This document shows, in pieces, positions 1 through 5,765 of a stretch of DNA of 5,879 nt. This stretch comes from an uncultured Oscillospiraceae bacterium (GTDB lineage: Bacteria; Bacillota; Clostridia; Oscillospirales; Oscillospiraceae), in assembly GCA_910577415.1 (NCBI GenBank), contig CAJTLK010000104.1, positions 1 through 5,879 of the forward strand, in the 5' to 3' direction. Made by a program: the position numbers and the translations under genes. The notes under the pieces are model-generated. The model did not search any database and was not told the DNA's origin. It saw nothing but the letters and a program-made list of their open reading frames with translations. How positions within the stretch are numbered: position 1 is the first letter of the stretch; each line of letters starts with the position of its first letter.

Positions 1-749
1 CCGACGGCAAGCTGACTGTAGCTACCAGCCCCGACTTCGCCCCCTATGAGTTCTATGCCATAGCCGAGGACGGCACCCCCACCATCGCCGGCTTCGACAT
101 GGCCCTGGCCCAGTATGTGGCCGATTTCCTGGGCCTGGAGTTGGAGGTCATCCCCATCGATTTTGACGGCGTGTTGATGGAGGTCCAGACCAAGAGCGTG
201 GATATGGGCATGGCCGGCCTGTCCCCCGATCCCAAGCGGGCCAACATCATGGACTTCTCCGAGATCTACTACCTCGGCGGCCAGTCCTTCTGCTGCACCG
301 AGGCCAACAAGGACAAGTTCCCCGACCTGGCCTCCACCAACAAATCTGAGTACCAGATCGGCGCCCAGACCGGCTCCATCCAGGTGGATCTGATGCAGAC
401 CAATAGCCCCGACTGCCAGCAGATCCAGCTGGCCAAGGTCACCGACATCATCGCCGAGCTGCTGGCCGGCAAGCTGGACGGCGCCTACATCGAGACCGCT
501 GTGGCCCAGAGCTACAAGGTCAACTATCCCGACCTGTGCGTAGTCCTGGAAGTGCCCTACGAGGCGGCTGCCGGCTCCGCTGTGGGCGTGCAGAAGGACA
601 ATCCCGTTCTGCTGGCCGCTGTGAACCTGGCCATCAAGCAGGCCCTGGCTGACGGCAGCATGGACAAGTTCGTGGCCGAGGCCAACGAAAAGGCCGCCGG
701 CGAGACTGCCTCCCTGGTGGGCGGCGAGATCGTCAAGGACGAGAAATAA
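1..749 (+). CDS. Amino-acid ABC transporter solute-binding protein, 5'-truncated
   Basis: This is the extracytoplasmic, probably lipid-anchored, binding protein of a polar amino acid ABC importer (SBP_bac_3 / HisJ-GlnH fold). The frame is open from the window edge (first full codon at base 3) to TAA at 747-749, giving 248 visible residues. The signal peptide and first few dozen residues are missing. Visible family hallmarks, numbered from the first visible residue, are an ATSPDFAPYEF first strand (7-17), GFDMALAQYVA (30-40), GLSPDPKRA with Arg79 at the place of the ligand-carboxylate-binding arginine, DFSEIYY (84-90), GAQTGS (120-125) and LDGAYIETAVA (158-168). Glu164 falls where HisJ-type proteins have the aspartate that holds the ligand amino group. 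It is the first visible gene of the importer operon and is separated from the permease by a hairpin. The family call is secure. The ligand is not known and could be an ordinary amino acid or a conjugate processed by the downstream hydrolase. Confidence 0.93.
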   Translation, partial: DGKLTVATSPDFAPYEFYAIAEDGTPTIAGFDMALAQYVADFLGLELEVIPIDFDGVLMEVQTKSVDMGMAGLSPDPKRANIMDFSEIYYLGGQSFCCTEANKDKFPDLASTNKSEYQIGAQTGSIQVDLMQTNSPDCQQIQLAKVTDIIAELLAGKLDGAYIETAVAQSYKVNYPDLCVVLEVPYEAAAGSAVGVQKDNPVLLAAVNLAIKQALADGSMDKFVAEANEKAAGETASLVGGEIVKDEK

Positions 750-777
750 ACAACATCCCCTATCATTCTGTCATACC

Positions 778-810
778 CGATTCCTCCCCGGCAGCCCCGG
801 GGAGGAATCG
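778..810 (+). terminator. Intercistronic hairpin between binding protein and permease (attenuator or mRNA-stabilising)
   Basis: Bases 778-791 pair perfectly with 797-810, a 14-bp GC-rich stem with a five-base loop (CAGCC). The following bases, TCTGTCCTTT, are only modestly T-rich, so as a rho-independent terminator it would be leaky. In this position it most likely causes partial termination, or protects the 3' end of the upstream message, so that binding protein is made in excess over the membrane parts. That is a common arrangement in ABC import operons. The stem is seen directly and the function is inferred. Confidence 0.6.
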
Positions 811-836
811 TCTGTCCTTTAGAAAGGAGCTTTCCC

Positions 837-1661
837 ATGGGCAATTTTTTTATCAACCCGGAAAACTTCGGTGCCATTACCCCTTACCTGGACTTATTCA
901 GGCAGGGCCTGATCGTCACCGTACTGCTGGCTTTTTGTACGGTGGTCATCGGCTTCATCCTGGCCCTGGTGCTGGCTCTGCTGCGCATGAGCGCTTTCCG
1001 CCCTTTCCTGTGGCTCTCCCATGCCGCACCCAAGACCTTTGGCTTCTTTGAACGAGACAGGGAGGGAAATAAGCTGGATAGCGGCTTCCTCTACCATTTG
1101 GGCCGGTTCAATCCTCTGAGCTTCCTGGCTACCGCCTATGTGGAGATCATGCGCTCCACCCCTGTGCTGGTTCAGATCTTGATCATCTACTATGGGGTAT
1201 TCGGTTCCCTTATCATTCTGCCCAAATTCAAGTTTTTCGGTTTCATCGCCTTTGACCGCTTTATCCCCGGCGCCATCACCCTGGGCCTGAACTCGGCGGC
1301 CTACCTGTGTGAGATCATCCGCTCCGGTCTCCAGTCGGTGGACGGCGGCCAGACCGAGGCCGCCCGCAGCCTGGGTCTCAAGCAGTTCCAGAATCTCCGC
1401 TACATCGTTCTCCCCCAAGCATTGAAGAACATTCTCCCCGCCATTGCCAACGAGTTCGTGGTCATCATCAAGGAGTCGGCCATCACCTACGTCATTGGCG
1501 TCCAGGACATCATGGCCCAGGTCAACGCCATCCGCGGCGCCACCTTTATCATCATGGAGCCGCTGCTGATCGCGGCGGGGCTGTACTTCTGCCTGTGCTT
1601 CCCCACCAGCAAGCTCATTGCCTATGTAGAGAGGAGGATGCGCCGTGGCGACGTCCGGTAA
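837..1661 (+). CDS. Amino-acid ABC transporter permease (HisM/GlnP family) with an enlarged loop
   Basis: This is the membrane-spanning subunit of the importer, 274 residues. It has hydrophobic segments at about 24-50, 108-128, 143-163, 203-222 and 238-263. The EAA loop that docks on the ATPase is clear: E174-A-A, G180, and I190-V-L-P193, followed by ALKNILPAIANEF. The family signature VEIMRSTPVLVQ is at 102-113. The ATG at 837 is preceded by AAAGGAG at 823-829 with a seven-base spacer, which supports this start. Only one permease is present, so it probably acts as a homodimer, as in GlnP-type systems. Relatives such as E. coli HisM are about 220-240 residues. The extra length here is mostly a 35-40 residue insertion at about 53-95, between the first two membrane segments, that includes a charged stretch (FFERDREGNKLD). 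The gene ends inside the ATPase gene, so the two are translationally coupled. Confidence 0.93.
   Translation: MGNFFINPENFGAITPYLDLFRQGLIVTVLLAFCTVVIGFILALVLALLRMSAFRPFLWLSHAAPKTFGFFERDREGNKLDSGFLYHLGRFNPLSFLATAYVEIMRSTPVLVQILIIYYGVFGSLIILPKFKFFGFIAFDRFIPGAITLGLNSAAYLCEIIRSGLQSVDGGQTEAARSLGLKQFQNLRYIVLPQALKNILPAIANEFVVIIKESAITYVIGVQDIMAQVNAIRGATFIIMEPLLIAAGLYFCLCFPTSKLIAYVERRMRRGDVR
1632..1637 (+). promoter_or_regulatory. Shine-Dalgarno site that fixes a GTG start
   Basis: AGGAGG sits inside the 3' end of the permease gene, seven bases before the GTG at 1645. The nearby ATG at 1638 is in the permease frame and cannot start the ATPase. This site therefore supports GTG as the ATPase start and a 17-base overlap of the two genes. 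Confidence 0.8.
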
Positions 1662-2436
1662 TATCATCGAGGTCAAGGGTCTGAAAAAATATTATAACCG
1701 CGGGGCCATCAAGGCTCTGGACGGCGTGTCCGTAGACATCCAGAAGGGAGATGTGATGGTGGTCATCGGCCCCTCCGGCTCGGGCAAGTCCACTTTCCTG
1801 CGCTCGCTGAACCTGCTGGAGGACCCCACCGCCGGCTCCATCCTCTTTGAGGGTGTGGACATTACCAAAAAGAAGTACACCAGGATGGAGGACTCCACTG
1901 GCCGCACCGTCACCGTGAAGGTGGACGTGGACCAGCACCGCCAGAAGATGGGCATGGTCTTCCAGCACTTTAACCTATTTCCTCACATGACCATTCTGGA
2001 TAACATGACCCTGGCCCCCATCAAGGTCAAGGGCATGGACAAAAAAGCCGCTGAGGAAAAGGCCCTGGCCCTGCTGGACCGGGTGGGCCTGAAGGATCGG
2101 GCCGGCGCTTACCCCATCCAGCTCTCCGGCGGTCAAAAGCAGCGGGTGGCCATCGTCCGCGCCCTCTGCATGGAGCCGGACGTGATGCTCTTTGACGAGC
2201 CTACCTCTGCTCTGGACCCCGAGATGGTGGGCGAGGTACTGGACGTGATGAAGGGGCTTGCCAAAGAGGGCATGACCATGGTGGTGGTGACCCACGAGAT
2301 GGGCTTTGCCCGGGAGGTGGGCAACCGGGTGCTCTTTATGGACGGCGGCAAGCTCCTGGAGGAAGGCTCCCCCAGCGACATTTTCGACCATCCCCAGCAT
2401 CCCCGGCTCCAGGACTTTTTATCGAAGGTGCTTTGA
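1645..2436 (+). CDS. Amino-acid ABC transporter ATP-binding protein (HisP/GlnQ family)
   Basis: This is the cytoplasmic ATPase that powers the importer, 263 residues. All nucleotide-binding motifs are intact: Walker A GPSGSGKST (42-50), Q-loop Gln107 in VFQHFNLFPHMT, signature LSGGQ (160-164), Walker B VMLFDEP (180-186), D-loop SALD (188-191) and switch His217 in VTHEMGFAR. It is longer than GlnQ (about 240). The difference is a segment of about 15 residues at 75-95 (after GVDIT and before the Q-loop), in the position where E. coli HisP (258 residues) also carries extra sequence. Together with the EMVGEVL and THEMGFAR stretches this makes it more HisP-like than GlnQ-like. The start is GTG, with AGGAGG seven bases upstream, and it overlaps the permease end by 17 bases. 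One base separates its stop from the next ATG. Family membership is certain; the transported amino acid is not predictable. Confidence 0.96.
   Translation: MATSGNIIEVKGLKKYYNRGAIKALDGVSVDIQKGDVMVVIGPSGSGKSTFLRSLNLLEDPTAGSILFEGVDITKKKYTRMEDSTGRTVTVKVDVDQHRQKMGMVFQHFNLFPHMTILDNMTLAPIKVKGMDKKAAEEKALALLDRVGLKDRAGAYPIQLSGGQKQRVAIVRALCMEPDVMLFDEPTSALDPEMVGEVLDVMKGLAKEGMTMVVVTHEMGFAREVGNRVLFMDGGKLLEEGSPSDIFDHPQHPRLQDFLSKVL
2425..2430 (+). promoter_or_regulatory. Shine-Dalgarno site for the amidohydrolase
   Basis: AAGGTG, seven bases before the ATG at 2438, is a moderate ribosome site lying within the last codons of the ATPase gene. It supports 2438 as the start, although the frame is open back to 2306 inside the ATPase gene. 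The TGATATG junction (stop at 2434-2436, start at 2438) suggests reinitiation by ribosomes leaving the ATPase gene. Confidence 0.6.
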
Positions 2437-2437
2437 T

Positions 2438-3877
2438 ATGGACAAGAAAACGCTTTATGACTGTATAGAAAAGAACAAGGACGTCCTCATCGACCTCAGC
2501 GACCATATCTGGGAGTTCGCCGAGCTGTCCATGCTGGAATATAAGAGTGCGGAGTACTACTGCCAACTTTTGGAGAATCTGGGCTTTACCGTAGAGCGGA
2601 AGCTGTGCGGCATTCCCACCGCTTTCTCCGGCAGCTATGGCTCAGGAAGGCCCGTCATCGGTCTGCTGGGTGAGTTTGACGCTCTGGACGGCCTCTCCCA
2701 GCAAGCCGCCAGTGCCGAACGAAGGGCCTTCTCCGCCGAGAATACCTGCGGCCACGGCTGTGGGCACAATCTGCTGGGCACCGCCTCTCTGGGCGCCGCC
2801 CTAGCCATCAAGGAGGCCATCGCCGCGGGAGAGCTTCACGGCACCGTGGTCTTCTACGGCTGCCCCGGTGAGGAGGGCTGCGCCGGTAAGGCATTCATGG
2901 CCCGGGACGGTATGTTCAAGGACCTGGACGCCGCCCTCACCTGGCATCCCGGCGACACCAACGAGGTCACCACCGGCTCCAACGCCGCCTGTCTCCAATA
3001 CATTTACAGCTTTACCGGCTTGTCCGCCCACGCCGCCGGAGACCCCTGGGATGGCCGCTCCGCCCTGGACGCCGCCGAGCTGATGAACGTAGGTGTCCAG
3101 TTTCTCCGGGAGCATATGGAGCGCAAAGCCAGCATCCACTATTCCTTCCTGGACGTGGGCGGGATCTCCCCCAATGTGGTGCAGCCCACCGCCTCAGTGC
3201 TCTACATGATCCGCAGCGAGAACGTCCGCAAGGCCAAAGCCCTGAAAAAGCGGGTGGACGATATCGCCCAGGGCGCCGCCCTGATGACGGGCACCTCCGT
3301 CACCCAGCGGCAGTTGGACGGCACCGCCTCCACCCTCTCCAACGAGGTGCTGGAGAAGCTCCTCTACCAAAACTTCCTTCAGGCCCCCCTTCCCGAGTAT
3401 ACCCCCGAAGAGTGGGAGCTGGCTTCCCAGCTGAAGGCCACCTTTACCGACACTGGTCTGCCCGGTAAGTGTACCGCCGACTACCCGGAGGTAAAGGCTG
3501 CTGTGATGGAGAAAAGTGACGGCGGAAAAAAGGCCCTCAACGACTTCGTCATCCCCTACGTCCACGCCAACTCCTATGCCTCCGGCTCCACCGATGTGGG
3601 GGACGTGAGCTGGCTCACCCCCACCGCCCAATTTACCGCCGTGACCTGGGCCAGCGGCTCCCCCGGCCACTCCTGGCAGAATGTGTCCCTGGGCCGCAGC
3701 TCCATCGGCTACAAGGGCGTGCTCCTGGCCGCCAAGGTCCTGGCGGGCAGCGTAGCCGACCTGATGGAGGATGCGTCCCTGCTCCAAAAGGCCAGGACGG
3801 AGTTCAACGTCTCCGCCGCCGGGGGCTATGACTGCCCCATTGAAAAAGGGGTCATCCCCGGGCCGCAAGTATTATAA
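2438..3877 (+). CDS. abgB: M20-family amidohydrolase, AbgB-like (aminobenzoyl-glutamate/aminoacyl amide hydrolase)
   Basis: This is a predicted cytoplasmic, two-metal peptidase-like enzyme of 479 residues that hydrolyses an amide bond. From memory, E. coli AbgB (p-aminobenzoyl-glutamate hydrolase subunit B) is about 481 residues and shares LLGEFDALDGLSQQA (76-90), the GHGCGHNLLGT motif (105-115), FYGCPGEEG (139-147), ALTWHP (166-171), a GISPNVVQ stretch (242-249), STDVGDVSW (384-392) and the C-terminal YDCPI (464-468). By analogy with the M20D fold, the likely metal ligands are Cys108, His110, Glu146, His170 and His411, with Glu145 as catalytic base. The middle part (about 190-300) is the dimerisation/lid domain. 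No signal peptide is seen. The start at 2438 is chosen because upstream residues in this frame lie over the ATPase gene and resemble nothing in the family. It is the last gene of the importer operon, so its substrate may be what the ABC system imports. No AbgA partner or AbgT transporter is in view. Family certain; the aminobenzoyl-glutamate substrate is only one possibility among N-acyl or N-aroyl amino acids. Confidence 0.92.
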   Translation: MDKKTLYDCIEKNKDVLIDLSDHIWEFAELSMLEYKSAEYYCQLLENLGFTVERKLCGIPTAFSGSYGSGRPVIGLLGEFDALDGLSQQAASAERRAFSAENTCGHGCGHNLLGTASLGAALAIKEAIAAGELHGTVVFYGCPGEEGCAGKAFMARDGMFKDLDAALTWHPGDTNEVTTGSNAACLQYIYSFTGLSAHAAGDPWDGRSALDAAELMNVGVQFLREHMERKASIHYSFLDVGGISPNVVQPTASVLYMIRSENVRKAKALKKRVDDIAQGAALMTGTSVTQRQLDGTASTLSNEVLEKLLYQNFLQAPLPEYTPEEWELASQLKATFTDTGLPGKCTADYPEVKAAVMEKSDGGKKALNDFVIPYVHANSYASGSTDVGDVSWLTPTAQFTAVTWASGSPGHSWQNVSLGRSSIGYKGVLLAAKVLAGSVADLMEDASLLQKARTEFNVSAAGGYDCPIEKGVIPGPQVL

Positions 3878-3900
3878 TTATGTAAACCAGTGTGAATATG

Positions 3901-3939
3901 AAAAGGCTGCCAGGAAATTTCCTGACAGCCTTTTTGTTT
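3901..3939 (+). terminator. Rho-independent terminator of the importer operon, probably bidirectional
   Basis: Bases 3901-3914 pair with 3921-3934 with one C/A mismatch (3910/3925). The core is GGCTG/CAGCC plus CAGG/CCTG around an AAATTT loop, followed by TTTTTGTTT. It lies 23 bases after the amidohydrolase stop. On the opposite strand the same stem is followed by TTTTCATATT, so it can also stop transcription arriving from the converging RNase J gene. Confidence 0.9.
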
Positions 3940-3940
3940 C

Positions 3941-4084
3941 CTTTGGGTTGCCATGTCAAGCTCCAAGCCGGCCATGACAGTCGCTCCACTTCCCTCCGAC
4001 TCGGGCTGGTCTACAAGCCGCCATGCGGCTTTTCGCTCGCCCTCGCTCCAGTCCAGTGTCGCTCCTTGTCCGGCTCTCCGCTCT
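3941..4084. repeat. Convergent intergenic spacer with hairpin and TCGCTCC repeats
   Basis: This non-coding stretch lies between the operon terminator and the RNase J stop. It holds three exact TCGCTCC copies (3981-3987, 4043-4049, 4059-4065) and a direct pair GCCATGTCA/GCCATGACA (3951-3959 and 3971-3979, approximate). It also has a seven-base-pair hairpin, AAGCCGC/GCGGCTT, at 4015-4031 that is followed by TT and then C on the + strand. The + strand is pyrimidine-rich. A 68-codon frame from 3892 runs through it, but it starts inside the terminator region and has no ribosome site or recognisable protein. The stretch may be a copy of a dispersed intergenic element, or simply the 3' untranslated region of RNase J. 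Confidence 0.4.
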
Positions 4085-5743
4085 TCACACTTCCATAATA
4101 ACAGGTAAAATCATCGGATTCCGGTGGGTCTTCTTGAACAGGTAATTGCTCAGCTCGTCCCGGACGTCGGCCTTGACGGCGTTCCAATCCCAGCCGTTGA
4201 CGCGCTGGCTCTTCTCCAGGGTCTCGGCGGCCACCTGCCGCAGCTCGGCCATAAGGGCCTCGGACTCCTTGACGTAGATGAAACCACGGGTGATGATGTC
4301 CGGCCCGGAGAGCAGCCCGCCGTCGGCGGAGGACACCGAGGCCACCACCACGATCATGCCGTCCTCGGCCAGATGCTTGCGGTCCCGGAGGACCACCGCG
4401 CCCACGTCGCCTACGCCGTAGCCGTCCACAAAGACCCGGCCAGAGGGCACGCTGCCGTTGACCTTGATGCTGTTCCGATCCAGCTCCATTACCTTGCCAA
4501 TGTCTGTCACCACGATGTTCCTGGGGTCCATCCCCATCTCCTGGGCCAGCTTGGCGTGGATCTTCAGCATCCGCTGCTCACCGTGGACCGGGACAAAAAA
4601 CCGGGGCTTCACCAGGCCGTGAAGGATCTTCAGCTCCTCCTGGCAGGCGTGGCCGGAGACGTGAAGCCCGGCGTGACGCTCATTGACCACCTCAGCCCCT
4701 TTGCGGTAAAGCTCGTTGATAACGTTGCCGATGGCATTTTCATTGCCGGGGATGGCCGAGGCGGAGAAGATGACCCTGTCTCCCGCCTGAAGCTCCACCT
4801 GCTTATGGGTATTGAAGGCCATGCGGGTCATGGCGGACATGGTCTCTCCCTGGCTGCCGGTGGTGACGATACACACCTTGCTCTTGGGCAGGCCCTTGAT
4901 CTGAGCCAGGTCCACCAGAACTCCGCTGGGAATGCTCATGTAGCCCAGCTCAGAGGACACCTTGATGGCGTTTTCCATGCTCCGCCCGGTGATGGCCACC
5001 TTGCGGCCATATTTGGCGGCCACCGAGATGATCTGTTGGATGCGGTCCACATTGGAGGCAAAGGTGGCCACGATGATACGCTCGTCGCAGCCTCGGAAGA
5101 GGGCGTCAAAGGAGGCCCCCACGCTCTTTTCTGATTTGGTGTAGCCGGGACTCTCCACGTTGGTGGAATCGCAGAGCATACACAGCACGCCCTCCTGGCC
5201 CAGCTGGCCCAAACGGGCCAGGTCGATCATGCCCCCGGAGACCGGGGTTGGGTCGATCTTGAAGTCGCCGGTGTGGACGCACACGCCCACCGGGGTGCGG
5301 ATGGCAAAGGCCACCGCGTCGGCGATGGAGTGGTTGACGTGGATAAACTCCACGCTGATCCTCCCCGCCTTCACCGTCTCCCCCGGCTCGCAGGTGATGA
5401 GCCGGGTCTTGCCCAGCAGGTGGTGCTCCTCCAGCTTCAGCTTGATAAGCCCCGCGGACATCCGGGTGGCGTACACCGGCACGTTCAATTCCCGCAAAAG
5501 ATAGGGCAGGGAGCCGATGTGGTCCTCGTGGCCGTGGGTGATGAACACTCCCCGGATCCGCTCCCGGTTCTTGATAAGGTAGCTGAAATCGGGGATGACC
5601 ACGTCAATGCCGTACATATCGTCGTCGGGAAAGCCCATGCCGGCGTCCACCACGATCATGTCGTTGCCGTACTCGTACACGGTCATGTTCTTGCCGATCT
5701 CGTTGAGACCGCCGAGGGAGATGATCTTCAATTTTTCTGCCAT
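4085..5743 (-). CDS. rnjA: Ribonuclease J (metallo-beta-lactamase / beta-CASP ribonuclease)
   Basis: RNase J is a cytoplasmic endoribonuclease and 5'-to-3' exoribonuclease central to mRNA turnover and rRNA maturation in Bacillota. The protein has 552 residues, close to B. subtilis RNase J1 (555). Motifs in order are LGGLNEIGKN (10-19), the metal-binding HGHEDH (70-75), the NHSI histidine (His138), HTGDF (157-161), and CDSTN with Asp192. The beta-CASP motifs follow: FASN (228-231), GRSM (253-256), GSQGE (296-300), SGHA (363-366) and VHGE (386-389). The C-terminal domain ends in PMILPVIMEV, as in RNase J1. No catalytic residue appears to be missing. The ATG at 5743 gives a normal family N-terminus, yet the only good ribosome site is 15 bases away. 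It is transcribed toward the importer operon, is functionally unrelated to it, and is probably monocistronic at least on the downstream side. Whether this is J1 or a sole RNase J of the genome cannot be told from one locus. Confidence 0.97.
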   Translation of the reverse strand: MAEKLKIISLGGLNEIGKNMTVYEYGNDMIVVDAGMGFPDDDMYGIDVVIPDFSYLIKNRERIRGVFITHGHEDHIGSLPYLLRELNVPVYATRMSAGLIKLKLEEHHLLGKTRLITCEPGETVKAGRISVEFIHVNHSIADAVAFAIRTPVGVCVHTGDFKIDPTPVSGGMIDLARLGQLGQEGVLCMLCDSTNVESPGYTKSEKSVGASFDALFRGCDERIIVATFASNVDRIQQIISVAAKYGRKVAITGRSMENAIKVSSELGYMSIPSGVLVDLAQIKGLPKSKVCIVTTGSQGETMSAMTRMAFNTHKQVELQAGDRVIFSASAIPGNENAIGNVINELYRKGAEVVNERHAGLHVSGHACQEELKILHGLVKPRFFVPVHGEQRMLKIHAKLAQEMGMDPRNIVVTDIGKVMELDRNSIKVNGSVPSGRVFVDGYGVGDVGAVVLRDRKHLAEDGMIVVVASVSSADGGLLSGPDIITRGFIYVKESEALMAELRQVAAETLEKSQRVNGWDWNAVKADVRDELSNYLFKKTHRNPMILPVIMEV

Positions 5744-5758
5744 AGGTCTAAAATTACA

Positions 5759-5765
5759 CTCCTTT
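5759..5765 (-). promoter_or_regulatory. Unusually distant Shine-Dalgarno site upstream of RNase J
   Basis: AAAGGAG on the - strand is a near-perfect ribosome site, but 15 bases separate it from the RNase J ATG; about 5-9 is usual. No ATG, GTG or TTG in the RNase J frame occurs nearer to it. A five-codon frame (ATG at 5771, TAA ending at 5754, peptide MTKGV) runs across the site, so translation of the two could interact. Whether the mini-frame is used is unknown. Confidence 0.55.

Noticed and set aside
778..810. Riboswitch or attachment site as an explanation of the intercistronic hairpin
   Set aside because: The gap is only 87 bases with one simple stem, there is no multi-helix aptamer architecture, and no integrase or tRNA is nearby.
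894..1676. 260-codon open frame on the - strand opposite the permease
   Set aside because: It is a shadow of the well-supported permease gene, with a low-complexity hydrophilic composition and no ribosome site considered meaningful.
2306..2437. N-terminal extension of the amidohydrolase back to an ATG at 2306
   Set aside because: It would overlap the conserved end of the ATPase by 131 bases and add 44 residues absent from AbgB. The ATG at 2438 has a ribosome site and gives the normal family length.
3873..3878. TATAAT resembling a -10 promoter element
   Set aside because: It overlaps the amidohydrolase stop codon, the nearest TTGAAA is 27 bases upstream (too far), and a terminator with no gene follows directly.
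3892..4098. 68-codon frame in the convergent intergenic region
   Set aside because: It starts just before the terminator stem, runs through it and into the end of RNase J, and has no ribosome site or recognisable domain.
4124..5134. 336-codon open frame on the + strand opposite RNase J
   Set aside because: It is antisense to a complete RNase J with all motifs; its composition is rich in His, Gly, Asp and Val, as expected from the complement of GC-rich codons. It resembles no protein family.
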